A DNA stretch of 64,000 bases from Mucilaginibacter sp. L294 (GCF_001636615.1 NZ_LGEK01000001.1:1-64000), one strand, 5' to 3'. Positions 1 through 8,842 are shown, counted from the stretch's first letter. Numbers and translations are program-made. The notes: a model not told the origin generated them from the sequence alone.

Positions 1-4
1 ATTT

Positions 5-39
5 AAAAGCCCTCCCAACATTAGTCGGGAGGGCTTTTT
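5..39 (+). terminator. Rho-independent terminator of an upstream gene
   Basis: A 9-bp GC-rich stem (AGCCCTCCC pairing with GGGAGGGCT) with a 10-nt loop is followed by a T run. It presumably ends a gene lying before the window. Confidence 0.8.
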
Positions 40-68
40 CTGTTTAGAACTTTTTTTTGCGAGCTGCT

Positions 69-97
69 TTGAATAATTGCGATAACTTTTACATTTG
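69..97 (+). promoter_or_regulatory. Bacteroidota-type promoter for the beta-barrel gene
   Basis: A TTG at 69-71 and a perfect TAnnTTTG box (TACATTTG, 90-97) are 18 nt apart, matching the Bacteroidota -33/-7 consensus. The start codon follows 32 nt later. Confidence 0.6.
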
Positions 98-129
98 TTA
101 CTATTAATCAACCTTTTATAACTAAAATC

Positions 130-627
130 ATGAGAAAATTATTACTGTTATTCGTAATTGTAGCGGGTGCTGCATTCTCTGCATCAGCTCAGTCATCATC
201 AGAATCAGGTAAATTCAGCATCGGCCTTGAAGCAGGTTTGCCAGTTGGTGATGCTAAAACCGTAGGTGGCAACCTTTTTATTGGTGGTTCATTAAAATAT
301 GATCAGCCGATAGCCACAGGTACATTTTTTACAATTTCTGCCGGTTATACAAGCCTTTCGTTTAAAGATACATATGGCGGTGGTTCATTGGGTTATGCAC
401 CGGTAAAAGTGGGTGTTAAATATTTCCTTGCCGAAAGTTTTTATGGTGAAGCACAGGTTGGTGCTGCTTTTGGCACCAAAAGCGGTACTGGGACATCATT
501 TGCATACTCACCGGGTATTGGTTATGCATTTGGTGGCGGCGTAGACCTTGGCATACGTTACGAAGCATGGTCAAAAAGTGGTATTACCCTTGGCCAGGTT
601 GCTGCACGTTTGGCGTATAGCTTCTAA
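130..627 (+). CDS. Small outer-membrane beta-barrel protein
   Basis: A 165-residue protein with a clear signal peptide (residues 1-20, ending SASAQ). The rest is rich in Gly, Tyr, Ser and alternating hydrophobic residues (for example GGGSLGYAPVKVGVKYFL), and it ends in an aromatic residue (LAYSF), as expected for an outer-membrane beta-barrel of the OmpW/OmpA-like 'outer membrane beta-barrel protein' type common in Bacteroidota. About eight strands would fit this length. It is a single-gene unit with its own promoter and a strong terminator. Ligand and role cannot be read from the sequence. The barrel fold is an inference from composition and the terminal Phe. Confidence 0.8.
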   Translation: MRKLLLLFVIVAGAAFSASAQSSSESGKFSIGLEAGLPVGDAKTVGGNLFIGGSLKYDQPIATGTFFTISAGYTSLSFKDTYGGGSLGYAPVKVGVKYFLAESFYGEAQVGAAFGTKSGTGTSFAYSPGIGYAFGGGVDLGIRYEAWSKSGITLGQVAARLAYSF

Positions 628-645
628 TTAAAAAAGAAACTTCTT

Positions 646-677
646 AAAAGCCCGGGATATATATCCCGGGCTTTTTT
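646..677 (+). terminator. Strong intrinsic terminator
   Basis: A perfect 15-bp inverted repeat (arms 646-660 and 661-675, core GCCCGGG) ends in a T run. It is symmetric enough to work in both directions. Confidence 0.9.
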
Positions 678-764
678 GTGCCTGTACTTTTCAACCTTAG
701 GCGCTTTACATTGCTTTATTATTATTGTATTTTCGGCCGTTAGCAATACATAACAAACAACAAC

Positions 765-3176
765 GTGCTTCATATCCTCAAAAAAGAGATCACAACATAC
801 CTTAGTTCGCTGGTGGCCTATATAACCATTGGAGTTTTTCTGCTTGTTTTAGGGTTGTTTTTGTGGGTATTTCCCGATACCAGCATACTGGCCTATGGTT
901 ACGCCGGTTTAGATAGCCTGTTTAGCACAGCGCCATACCTGTTTATGTTTTTGGTGCCGGCCATTACCATGCGCTCGCTTGCCGAAGAACGGAGGGAGGG
1001 CACTTTTGAGCTATTGCTTACCCGCCCCTTAACCAGCCTGCAAATAGTACTGGGTAAATATTTTGCCGGTGTGGTAATTGTGCTTTTTGCGTTGCTGCCA
1101 ACGCTGGTGTATTATTTCAGCGTGTACACTTTGGGTACACCGCAGGGTAATATTGATACCGGCGCGGTTATAGGTTCTTATATCGGCTTGTTCCTTTTAG
1201 GTTCGTTATTCACCGCCATTGGCTTGTTTGCCTCCTCGGTAAGTAAAAACCAGGTAATTGCGTTTACCATAGCCGTTTTTTTAAGCTTCTTTTTTTATAG
1301 TGGGTTCGATTCGTTGGGCACCATTTTATCGTTGCAAAGCCTGGGTTTACAGGGTTTGGGCATAACAGAACATTATCAATCCATCAGCCGTGGTGTGCTG
1401 GATACCCGCGACCTGATGTACTTCCTGGTGCTGGATGCCTTTTTTATCTGGGTTACACTTTTTGTACTACATAAGCAAAACGGCCGCAAGTTTGCCAACA
1501 CTGCTTTTTTAAGCACCATAGGGGTGCTGTTTTCGCTGATAGCGGTAACTGTATTGTCTGGCAATATCTTCACCCGGGTTGATTTTACCACAGAGAAACG
1601 CTTTACCATATCGCCCGTTAGCCGTAAGGTGATGGATGGCCTGCCACAAACGGTTAACGTAACGGTTTACCTGCAGGGCGATAATTTCCCCGGGGGGATG
1701 AAAAGGCTGCAAACATCGGTTAAAGATATGCTGGCCGATTTGCAGGCCTACAGCCATAGCAAACTGCAATTTGCATTTACCGATCCGCTTAAAGGCATTG
1801 CCGAAGATCAGCAAAAACAGGTGTATGACGACCTGGAAGCCAAAGGCATAGAGGCGCAAAACCTGAGCGTTAAAACGGACGATGGCGTTTCGCAAAAAGT
1901 GATCTTCCCGTTCGCGCTGGTAACTTATGGGGGCAAAAGCATCCCTGTTAAGCTGCTGCAATCGCAAAGCAGCATGAGCCTCTCGCCCGATGAAGTACTG
2001 AATAACTCTATCCAAAACCTGGAATATGCTTTTACATCGGCCATCAAAAAAATAACCAGCGGCGGCAAACAGCGTATTGGCTTTACCGAGGGCCATAACG
2101 AATTAACCGACCTGCAACTGAACGACGCTATGCGATCATTAAGTGATGGCTACCTGGTGGGGCGCGTTAATTTAACCAGCATCCCTTTTGATAGCCTGGC
2201 AAAAGTTAGCCTGCTGGTAATACCCAAGCCTGATAAAGCCTTTACCGAACTGGAAAAATTTAAACTCGACCAGTATATTATGCGTGGCGGCCGTGTGCTT
2301 TGGGCTATTGACCAGGTAAGCGCCGAGCTGGATAGCCTGCGGGGCCATGGGGGCGAGCAACTGGCGTTTAACAAACAACTTAACCTTGATGATCAGCTAT
2401 TCCGCTATGGTGTGCGCATCAATTACGACCTGATTGCGGATATGAACTGTTCTGCCATACCCGTTACTACGGGCAACGCCGGTGGGCAGGCGCAGATCCA
2501 GTTGCTGCAATGGCTGTATAACCCGGTTTACCTGCCGCTATCCAAGCACCCCATTGTAAAAAACCTGGATGGCATTACCAGCCAGTTTGCCAGCACTATT
2601 GACCTGCTGGAGACCAAAAATATTGAGAAAACCATCCTGCTTACCTCATCGCCTTATAACAAAAAGTTGTCGGCCCCGCATATGCTGTCGTTACAGGCCC
2701 TGCAGGACGAGCCCAAGCCGAAGGATTTTCAAAGCAACCCCAAAATAACCGGGGTATTGCTGGAAGGCAATTTCGTATCCGATTTCAGGAACAGGCCCCT
2801 GCCCGAAGGTTTAACCGAGAAGATAGATGTGCTGGCCCAAAGCAAAACCACAAAAATGGTTGTACTAAGCGATGGCGATATTTTACGCAACCAGGTTGGC
2901 TCGGATGGTTCGCCGTTCCCGCTGGGGTATGACCGTTATACACAGCAAACCTATGGCAACAAAAATCTGCTGCTCAACATTGCCGATTATATGACAGACG
3001 ATTCGGGCCTGATATCGCTGCGCAGTAAAGAGATCCAGATACGCCTGCTTAACCGTGCCCGCATACGCCAGGAGAAGCTGTTTTGGCAACTGGTTAATAA
3101 TATTGCCCCGATAGGGATAGTGTTAATATTTGCTATTTTTCAACATTATAACCGCAAGCGAAAGTATGCTCATTAA
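765..3176 (+). CDS. GldF-GldG fusion: ABC-2 permease joined to gliding-motility GldG-like protein
   Basis: An 803-residue protein with a GTG start. Residues 1 to about 242 match GldF, an ABC-2 permease with six predicted membrane segments and the typical 'MRSLAEERREGTFELLLTRP' stretch. A further helix begins near residue 245, and residues to about 770 match GldG (DFTTEKRFTISPVS, the ABC_transp_aux region with an 'IGFTEGHNEL' motif), closing with a final membrane helix before the basic tail (HYNRKRKYAH). In Flavobacterium johnsoniae GldF and GldG are separate proteins working with the ATPase GldA; here they form one reading frame and no gldA is nearby. The likely role is an ABC exporter linked to gliding or envelope assembly. 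dnaN follows after 36 nt but has its own promoter. Confidence 0.85.
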   Translation: MLHILKKEITTYLSSLVAYITIGVFLLVLGLFLWVFPDTSILAYGYAGLDSLFSTAPYLFMFLVPAITMRSLAEERREGTFELLLTRPLTSLQIVLGKYFAGVVIVLFALLPTLVYYFSVYTLGTPQGNIDTGAVIGSYIGLFLLGSLFTAIGLFASSVSKNQVIAFTIAVFLSFFFYSGFDSLGTILSLQSLGLQGLGITEHYQSISRGVLDTRDLMYFLVLDAFFIWVTLFVLHKQNGRKFANTAFLSTIGVLFSLIAVTVLSGNIFTRVDFTTEKRFTISPVSRKVMDGLPQTVNVTVYLQGDNFPGGMKRLQTSVKDMLADLQAYSHSKLQFAFTDPLKGIAEDQQKQVYDDLEAKGIEAQNLSVKTDDGVSQKVIFPFALVTYGGKSIPVKLLQSQSSMSLSPDEVLNNSIQNLEYAFTSAIKKITSGGKQRIGFTEGHNELTDLQLNDAMRSLSDGYLVGRVNLTSIPFDSLAKVSLLVIPKPDKAFTELEKFKLDQYIMRGGRVLWAIDQVSAELDSLRGHGGEQLAFNKQLNLDDQLFRYGVRINYDLIADMNCSAIPVTTGNAGGQAQIQLLQWLYNPVYLPLSKHPIVKNLDGITSQFASTIDLLETKNIEKTILLTSSPYNKKLSAPHMLSLQALQDEPKPKDFQSNPKITGVLLEGNFVSDFRNRPLPEGLTEKIDVLAQSKTTKMVVLSDGDILRNQVGSDGSPFPLGYDRYTQQTYGNKNLLLNIADYMTDDSGLISLRSKEIQIRLLNRARIRQEKLFWQLVNNIAPIGIVLIFAIFQHYNRKRKYAH

Positions 3177-3182
3177 ATTTTA

Positions 3183-3190
3183 TACTTTTG
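3183..3190 (+). promoter_or_regulatory. -7 box of the dnaN promoter
   Basis: A perfect TAnnTTTG box (TACTTTTG) lies 22 nt before the dnaN start codon. No convincing -33 TTG is visible. Confidence 0.5.
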
Positions 3191-3212
3191 GTAGATAAAC
3201 GTTAATAACATC

Positions 3213-4337
3213 ATGAGATTTATTGTTTCCACATCAACACTACTCAAGCAATTACAGTCGGTAAGTGGCGCGTTAAGCAACAGCACCGTATTGCCCATAC
3301 TGGAAAACTTTTTGTTCGAGATTAAAGACGGGAACTTAACCATTTCTGCTACCGACCTGCAAACCAGCATGACCACATCGCTGGCTGTTGAGGCCAAAGA
3401 GAATGGCCGTATTGCTATACCATCGCGTATCTTGTTAGATACCCTAAAATCGTTACCGGAGCAACCGGTGGCTTTCTCTGTTGATGACAGCACCTTCGCT
3501 ATTGAAATAAGCGCCGGCGACGGTAAATACAAGCTTAGCGGCGAAAACGGCGAGGATTTCCCGAAGATACCCGTTGTTGAGAACGCATCGTCAGTAAACC
3601 TGCCCGCATCTGTACTGGGCGAGGCTATCAATAAAACAATATTTGCTGTTAGCAACGATGAATTGCGCCCTGCCATGACAGGCGTGTTTTGCCAGTTAAG
3701 CAGCCAGCACCTTACCTTTGTAGCTACCGATGCCCACAAGCTGGTACGTTACCGCCGTAAGGATGCCAAGGCAGACAGCACCACATCATTTATATTGCCT
3801 AAAAAGGCGTTAACACTGCTTAAATCTGCTTTACCGGCCGATGATGTTAATGTATCTGTAGAATATAACAGCACAAGCGCTTTCTTTAAGTTTGGTAACA
3901 TTAACCTGGTGTGCCGCCTTATTGATGAGCGTTACCCCGATTACGAAGCGGTTATCCCTAAAGAAAACCCTAATAAATTAGCTATTGATCGTTTGGCGTT
4001 CCTGGGCTCACTTAACCGTGTGGCTATTTATGCTAACAAAACCACCCACCAGGTTAGGCTGAAAATAAACGGCAGCGAACTGAACATATCATCAGAAGAT
4101 ATTGATTTTGCTAACGAGGCGCACGAACGCCTTAGCTGCCAGTACGAAGGGGAAGATATGGAGATAGGCTTTAACGCCCGTTTCCTGATAGAAATGTTAA
4201 AGAATTTAAGTTGCGAAGAGGTATCGTTAGAGATGTCGACCCCTAACCGTGCAGGTTTACTGCTGCCACAAGGAGGCGATGAGAACGAAGACGTATTGAT
4301 GCTGGTAATGCCGGTAATGCTTAACAGCTACGCATAG
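3213..4337 (+). CDS. dnaN: DNA polymerase III subunit beta (sliding clamp)
   Basis: A 374-residue protein, the normal length for DnaN. Three consecutive clamp domains can be followed (about 1-120, 128-250 and 255-374): the N-terminus MRFIVSTSTLLKQLQSVSGA, the central 'FAVSNDELRPAMTGV' and 'FVATDAHKLVRYR', and the C-terminal 'VLMLVMPVML' tail are diagnostic. It forms the ring that tethers the replicative polymerase to DNA. dnaA and gyrB are not beside it, so the gene gives no evidence for an origin here. A terminator follows. Confidence 0.97.
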   Translation: MRFIVSTSTLLKQLQSVSGALSNSTVLPILENFLFEIKDGNLTISATDLQTSMTTSLAVEAKENGRIAIPSRILLDTLKSLPEQPVAFSVDDSTFAIEISAGDGKYKLSGENGEDFPKIPVVENASSVNLPASVLGEAINKTIFAVSNDELRPAMTGVFCQLSSQHLTFVATDAHKLVRYRRKDAKADSTTSFILPKKALTLLKSALPADDVNVSVEYNSTSAFFKFGNINLVCRLIDERYPDYEAVIPKENPNKLAIDRLAFLGSLNRVAIYANKTTHQVRLKINGSELNISSEDIDFANEAHERLSCQYEGEDMEIGFNARFLIEMLKNLSCEEVSLEMSTPNRAGLLLPQGGDENEDVLMLVMPVMLNSYA

Positions 4338-4341
4338 GTTA

Positions 4342-4420
4342 GTGAGTGGTGAATTGTTGAATAGGGAGTGGTTGCCGCTTGTTATTTAACTGCTCACCAA
4401 CAAACTGCTCACTATTCACC
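4342..4420. repeat. Low-complexity imperfect inverted repeat built of GTGA/TGAAT words
   Basis: The stretch after dnaN consists of GTGAGTGGTGAAT-like words that recur in reverse-complement form (CTCACTATTCACC) before the terminator. Similar word-based arms occur around 14624-14737 and, in looser form, at 9370-9485. Confidence 0.4.
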
Positions 4421-4422
4421 CC

Positions 4423-4452
4423 AAAAAAGTCTGGCTTCAGCCGGACTTTTTT
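4423..4452 (+). terminator. Intrinsic terminator after dnaN
   Basis: A hairpin with AAAAAAGTCTGGCT pairing with AGCCGGACTTTTTT (one wobble), closed by the dinucleotide loop TC and followed by T residues. Confidence 0.85.
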
Positions 4453-4506
4453 GTTCACCTTATAACAAAACCTGTTATAATTGAGTTATATAGCATCTGC
4501 TTATAT

Positions 4507-5178
4507 ATGATGAAATTTAAGTTGTTCGTATTTATCGTTTTTATTGGTGTTATAGCCATCGTATCCTGCAAAAAGGGTAATGATGATGCGCCTGCAACGC
4601 CTCTAAAAACCAGTATTAACTTTATAAATGCCAGTTCAGATACCATTAACTTTTATGTTAACGGCACAAGGTTAAATATAGCTGCAGCCTCGTATCCATT
4701 GGGGTCAACAGGGTATTTGACCACCCCCCTTGGCGAGCAAAACTACCAGGTGAAAAAAGACCGTAACCCAAATACCTTGTTTAATTTGGTATTGCCTGTA
4801 GATACGGGCAAAGTATATTCTTTTTTCGTTACCGATAATACATCCGAAAATACTTTTACGGTTGTTGATACTTTAAAAAAGGTTGATAAGCTTAGTTTAA
4901 TACGTTTTGTACATACATCGCCTAAGATGGGTGATGTGAAAATTTTAATGAACGATACGGTAATGTTTGCAAAAGCGAAATTTAAATCAGTTTCCGATTA
5001 TCTTCATGTAACGGGCGGCTTAAAAGTAATAAAAGTGCTTGATGCCGAAGGTAAGGTGCTTATTGAGGAAAGCCGTGTACTGGTGCTGGGCCGTGCTTAC
5101 ACCCTTTTTACAAAAGGAGGGTTAACAGCCACAGATAGTAAGGCAACAACAGGCACAGGGCTAATTATAAATAAATAA
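4507..5178 (+). CDS. DUF4397-type lipoprotein (first of a tandem pair)
   Basis: A 223-residue lipoprotein. Residues 1-21 are a signal peptide ending in a lipobox (IAIVSC) followed by KK. Two repeats typical of DUF4397 begin with 'INFINASSDTINFYVNGTRL' and 'IRFVHTSPKMGDVKILMNDT', each built around a short predicted beta-domain. The next gene is a paralogue 4 nt downstream, so they are surely co-transcribed. The function of DUF4397 proteins is unknown; surface exposure or adhesion-like packing is only inference from the lipid anchor and beta-rich repeats. Confidence 0.8.
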   Translation: MMKFKLFVFIVFIGVIAIVSCKKGNDDAPATPLKTSINFINASSDTINFYVNGTRLNIAAASYPLGSTGYLTTPLGEQNYQVKKDRNPNTLFNLVLPVDTGKVYSFFVTDNTSENTFTVVDTLKKVDKLSLIRFVHTSPKMGDVKILMNDTVMFAKAKFKSVSDYLHVTGGLKVIKVLDAEGKVLIEESRVLVLGRAYTLFTKGGLTATDSKATTGTGLIINK

Positions 5179-5182
5179 TACC

Positions 5183-5932
5183 ATGGTTAATCATCATAAA
5201 AGCAACGTACTACTTTATCTGTGCTTATTCATTACAGGTATCATGGTCATCCCGTCGCTTGTTTCGTGCGGTAAAACTGGGATAAGCGCTGGCAGTAACT
5301 CAAACGCGCGCCTGCAAATTGTAAATTTAAGCCAGGATATACAGCCATTTAACCTATACGCTGCTTATATAAAACAAAGTACAAGTTCATACTCTTATCC
5401 GTACGCTTCGGGGTATTTCCTGGTAAATGTTATTGATACCCCGTATCAGATCAGGACCGCGCAAACCGTAAACGGTGTAAACCCAACAAACCTGCTAACG
5501 TTGCGGGATACGATAAGGCCCAAAGTGCCGTATACCTGGTTTGTTACCGGCTTAAAGGCCGATAGTTCGTTAACATCTATATTTACTGTTGATACGGGCA
5601 GCGTTCCGCCTAATGGCAGGGGTAAGGTAAGGTTTGTAAATGCATCGCCCAGCACAACCGGGTTAGACTTAACCGCAAATGGCACCGTTGCTTTTACCAA
5701 TGTAAAGTATACAAAAGTAACCGACTATGTTGAGCTAACAGCAGGTAGTTATAATTTAAATGTTGCCGCTACAAATGCCCCAACTACTGTGCTCGCTGGC
5801 CAGAAGAACTTTACGGTGCTTGATGGTAAACTTTATACCATGTATTTTTATGGCCTGGCCAGTAAAACAGATACCGCTGCCTACGGTACAAATGTTATTT
5901 TAAACTCGTTACCGCCCGGTACTACATATTAA
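5183..5932 (+). CDS. DUF4397-type lipoprotein (second of a tandem pair)
   Basis: A 249-residue lipoprotein with a signal peptide and lipobox (PSLVSC) at about residue 29. The body has the same two-repeat layout as its upstream neighbour ('LQIVNLSQDIQPFNLYA' and 'VRFVNASPSTTGLDLTANGT'), followed by the 'VTDYVELTAGSYNLNV' signature. The pair probably arose by tandem duplication and has diverged strongly. It starts 4 nt after the stop of the first gene. Role unknown. Confidence 0.8.
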   Translation: MVNHHKSNVLLYLCLFITGIMVIPSLVSCGKTGISAGSNSNARLQIVNLSQDIQPFNLYAAYIKQSTSSYSYPYASGYFLVNVIDTPYQIRTAQTVNGVNPTNLLTLRDTIRPKVPYTWFVTGLKADSSLTSIFTVDTGSVPPNGRGKVRFVNASPSTTGLDLTANGTVAFTNVKYTKVTDYVELTAGSYNLNVAATNAPTTVLAGQKNFTVLDGKLYTMYFYGLASKTDTAAYGTNVILNSLPPGTTY

Positions 5933-5957
5933 AGGTTGGGTATGTGTTTTATCTTTC

Positions 5958-5965
5958 TATTTTTG
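5958..5965 (+). promoter_or_regulatory. -7 box upstream of the DedA gene
   Basis: A perfect TAnnTTTG box (TATTTTTG) ends 16 nt before the TTG start codon at 5982. It supports that start, since no upstream in-frame start would fit within the transcript. Confidence 0.5.
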
Positions 5966-5981
5966 CTAAAATTTTAACGCA

Positions 5982-6641
5982 TTGGAATTCATACACAGCA
6001 TCATCGATTTTATTTTACACATTGATAAACACCTGGTACAAATAACCAGCGAATACCAGGGTTGGACCTACCTCATCCTGTTTATCATCATATTTGCCGA
6101 AACCGGTTTTGTGGTAACACCGTTCCTCCCCGGCGATTCGTTGCTGTTTGCTGCTGGTGCCTTAATTGCGGGCGGCAAATCGGGGCTGGATATTTATTTG
6201 CTTACCGTGATACTTATTATAGCCGCTATTAGCGGTAATACCGTAAATTACCTGTTGGGTAAGTTTTTAGGCGCCCGGGTGTTTAAAGAAGAGAATAAGA
6301 TACTTAAACTAAGCTACTACCTGCAAACCAAAGCGTTTTTTGACAAGCATGGCGGCAAGGCTGTAATATTTAGCCGCTTTGTACCCATTATACGTACTGT
6401 AGCCCCTTTTGTGGCAGGAGTGGGGCATATGCCGTTTACCCGTTATAGCGTGTACAATATTATTGGCGGGGTATCGTGGATCTTTATCTTCCTGTTTTGT
6501 GGGTTTTGGTTTGGTAAGGTGCCTTTTATCGAGAAGAATTTTTCGCTGGTGGCTATCATTATCATACTGGTATCTATTATACCACCGATATTTGCTATTG
6601 TTAAAAGTAAGTTGGGCAAAAAAAGCCAGCCTGTTCAGTAA
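5982..6641 (+). CDS. DedA/VTT-family membrane protein
   Basis: A 219-residue integral membrane protein with an unusual TTG start. It carries the VTT/SNARE-associated signature of DedA proteins: 'ETGFVVTPFLPGDSLLF' near residues 41-57 (acidic residue, then PGD) and 'FSRFVPIIRTVAPFVAG' near residues 127-143 (the conserved arginines). Four to five membrane helices are predicted. DedA proteins act in undecaprenyl-phosphate and phospholipid flipping and membrane homeostasis. It is convergent with the next gene, with 13 nt between stops. Confidence 0.9.
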   Translation: MEFIHSIIDFILHIDKHLVQITSEYQGWTYLILFIIIFAETGFVVTPFLPGDSLLFAAGALIAGGKSGLDIYLLTVILIIAAISGNTVNYLLGKFLGARVFKEENKILKLSYYLQTKAFFDKHGGKAVIFSRFVPIIRTVAPFVAGVGHMPFTRYSVYNIIGGVSWIFIFLFCGFWFGKVPFIEKNFSLVAIIIILVSIIPPIFAIVKSKLGKKSQPVQ

Positions 6642-6654
6642 CAGGCACGGGCTA

Positions 6655-7074
6655 TTAGTTAGCTACAATCAATTTACCGGCTTTATAGTAATGGGGTTTA
6701 CTCCATTCGGGAGTGGTGCGCAAATGCCTCCATTGTTTTAGTGTTAATATTCCCTCACTGCCCTCTGTTGTTGCCAGGTCGACGTAAAAAACCTGAAAGG
6801 TTTTAGGGTCAACATAAAAATGAAAAATGGTGCGCATCATACTGTCGTCACCATACCCTACTTGTGCCCAATAATAGTTTAAACCGGGGTGTGGGCCGCC
6901 ATTGTAAATTATACTTGGTTTATGCTTTCGCGCGTACCGATAAAAACCCTTTACTTCTTTTACTGCGAGCACCTTAGCCAAAACTTGTTTTTCAGCTTTA
7001 TTGCCCGCTTGCTGCGCCTGGCCAAAAGCCGAATAACAGTATAATAATATTAGCAGCGTAACTAAAGGTTTCAT
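6655..7074 (-). CDS. Small secreted protein of unknown function
   Basis: A 139-residue protein with a signal peptide (residues 1-18, ending SAFG|QAQQ). The mature part contains 'RKHKPSIIYNGGPHPGLNYYWAQVGYGDDSMMRTIFHFYVDPKTFQVFYVDLA' as a run of conserved-looking aromatic residues (residues about 50-100), suggesting a small alpha/beta fold resembling NTF2-like proteins, but no family is recognised. It is the last gene of a probable three-gene minus-strand operon, 7 nt after the phospholipase-like gene. Confidence 0.65.
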   Translation of the reverse strand: MKPLVTLLILLYCYSAFGQAQQAGNKAEKQVLAKVLAVKEVKGFYRYARKHKPSIIYNGGPHPGLNYYWAQVGYGDDSMMRTIFHFYVDPKTFQVFYVDLATTEGSEGILTLKQWRHLRTTPEWSKPHYYKAGKLIVAN

Positions 7075-7081
7075 CTAATAA

Positions 7082-8044
7082 TCATTTCCCTAAAACTAAC
7101 ACTTTTCCCACTTTATACAGCGCCTCCTCCCGGGCTATCTGCTGCCTTTCGCCTTTGGTTAAAGGTTTCACGATCAGCTTATCCAGATCGGGTTGCCCGG
7201 CATCAACCCATGCCGAAAACCAGAAGCTGCCCACGCTGAGGATGGATGCCCGCATTTGCCTTTGCACCATACCCCGCAGCAGCTTATGGTAAGCCCTGCT
7301 ATACGCCACCGAATACACTTTTACCTTACGGTTGCCCCGCTGCTCTATAGCGTACTTATTTGTCGCCGGGAAGGTTTTGTTCAGCATACGCTCTGCCCGT
7401 AACACGGTATCCACACATTTAAATGAATTGCGGCTTATTTTAAAGGCTTCTGCTAAGGGGTTGCTGATGTACCTGGCCTTGCCAACGTTATAGTTGTAAC
7501 TATTGCTGAAAAGCTCGGGCAGGCGGCTTTCCCAAAGGGAATGGATGCCCTGCTGGTTGGTGAGTTGCCCGTCGTAATTTTGGGTAAGGTGCAGGGGCGT
7601 GTGCGCATCGGCTATGTAATGCGCCAGGTTAGCCGATGTGATTAATATAGCGGTAGTATCATGCGCTTTAAAAGCTTTTACCAGCCAGTAGTAGTTGGAG
7701 GTGATGGCCCAGGGTACGGTGCCATATTTGTTAAGCGTATCGGTTGAGTATTTGGCAGCGGCATCAACCCAATGCCGGGGCATATCCTTAAAAGGTTGTT
7801 TGCCGTAATGGTCGGCATCAAAAAAGTGGTGAGGGGCTTCGGTGCTGTCTACATAACGCTTTTTATCGGCGCTTACAGCGTGTTCTGTAATAAAGTTAAT
7901 ATTGGTCCTGTAAAAACCCGCCATGCCCTTAGGGAGCGTAAAAACCGCCAGCCTGTTAATGCGGTAATGCGCAAAGAAACCCCATGATGAGCAAAGCGTA
8001 AGCACAACTACCCCCGATAAAACCAAAGCAACAAGGCGTTTCAT
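7082..8044 (-). CDS. Zinc-dependent phospholipase C / S1-P1-nuclease-like secreted protein
   Basis: A 320-residue protein with a signal peptide (residues 1-20). It matches the Bacteroidota 'zinc dependent phospholipase C' family: WGFFAHYRINRLAVFTLP after the signal, 'EAPHHFFDADHYG' (about residues 68-80), and 'LAHYIADAHTPLHLTQNYDG' (about residues 143-162), which provide the His and Asp zinc ligands of the S1/P1-PLC fold. The tail has 'FSAWVDAGQPDL'. The substrate is not defined; phospholipid or nucleic-acid phosphodiester cleavage in the periplasm is inferred from the fold. It lies between a methyltransferase (30 nt upstream) and a small secreted protein (7 nt downstream). Confidence 0.85.
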   Translation of the reverse strand: MKRLVALVLSGVVVLTLCSSWGFFAHYRINRLAVFTLPKGMAGFYRTNINFITEHAVSADKKRYVDSTEAPHHFFDADHYGKQPFKDMPRHWVDAAAKYSTDTLNKYGTVPWAITSNYYWLVKAFKAHDTTAILITSANLAHYIADAHTPLHLTQNYDGQLTNQQGIHSLWESRLPELFSNSYNYNVGKARYISNPLAEAFKISRNSFKCVDTVLRAERMLNKTFPATNKYAIEQRGNRKVKVYSVAYSRAYHKLLRGMVQRQMRASILSVGSFWFSAWVDAGQPDLDKLIVKPLTKGERQQIAREEALYKVGKVLVLGK

Positions 8045-8074
8045 GGGGTAAATATGCTTAAATATTAAGGGATT

Positions 8075-8842
8075 TTAAGCAGGCTTTACAATGCCCGTGT
8101 ACACATTGGTGTCGTATTGAATGGTGATGCTGCCGTTTTGCTGGTATTGATCGAAAAGGGTTTGCAGGTCGGCTATCATGGCTTCATAGCCCTCTTCATC
8201 CTTTGTTGGCATGTATGATGACGAGGATAAGCGGCCTTTAAGGCCTTCAAAATCAAATATCTGCTCATTATAAAAAGTTTTGAGCTGATAGGGCTGCGGG
8301 TTAAAAAATGCCCCGATATGTTCGGCATCGATGTTACGGTGGTCAACCTGTACGTAATCTTTACCATGTTTAATGATCAGTTCATCGTACTCTTTTTCAA
8401 AGGCCGATCCGGTTCTGCGTTCGTTCCATATCAGGGCTATTAACCCGTTTGGTTTAAGGATGCGATCAAACTCGTGCCTGGTTTTTTTGGCATCAAACCA
8501 ATGGAAGGCCTGCCCGGCAATAACAGCATCTATACTTTCGGTGGCCAGGCCGGTATCTTCGGCAGTGCCGTTTTGTGCTTTAAAACCCGGCCAGTTGCCC
8601 AGCAGTTCAACGGCTTTATCGCGCATGGGGTCATTCGGTTCTATGGCAATTACGCGGTAACCCGCCTCTAAAAACAATTGGGTAGATATACCTGTGCCCG
8701 CACCAATATCGGCAATCAGTTTATCGGTAGTAAGGTTGTATTGCTGTTGCAGGTACCCGATGATCTGGGCAGGGTAGCCCGGGCGGTATTTTACGTAATC
8801 GTTTACCCGGTTGCTGAAACGGGTGGTGCTGTTGGTGGTCAT
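8075..8842 (-). CDS. Class I SAM-dependent methyltransferase
   Basis: A 255-residue protein. Motif I 'IADIGAGTGISTQLFLEAG' (about residues 43-61), the acidic end of strand 2 'VIAIEPND', and the post-motif 'IDAVIAGQAFHWFD' with 'FDRILKPNGLIALIWNER' mark a Methyltransf_11-type enzyme of the yeast Crg1/trans-aconitate-like group. The substrate cannot be predicted. It is the first gene of the minus-strand group 8842-6655. No clear -7 box is seen upstream. Confidence 0.9.
   Translation of the reverse strand: MTTNSTTRFSNRVNDYVKYRPGYPAQIIGYLQQQYNLTTDKLIADIGAGTGISTQLFLEAGYRVIAIEPNDPMRDKAVELLGNWPGFKAQNGTAEDTGLATESIDAVIAGQAFHWFDAKKTRHEFDRILKPNGLIALIWNERRTGSAFEKEYDELIIKHGKDYVQVDHRNIDAEHIGAFFNPQPYQLKTFYNEQIFDFEGLKGRLSSSSYMPTKDEEGYEAMIADLQTLFDQYQQNGSITIQYDTNVYTGIVKPA

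Noticed and set aside
3173-3739. 188-codon minus-strand ORF opposite dnaN
   Set aside because: Shadow of a strongly conserved gene in another frame.
3213-4337. Replication origin near dnaN
   Set aside because: No dnaA, gyrB or DnaA-box cluster beside it; dnaN alone is often distant from the origin in Bacteroidota.
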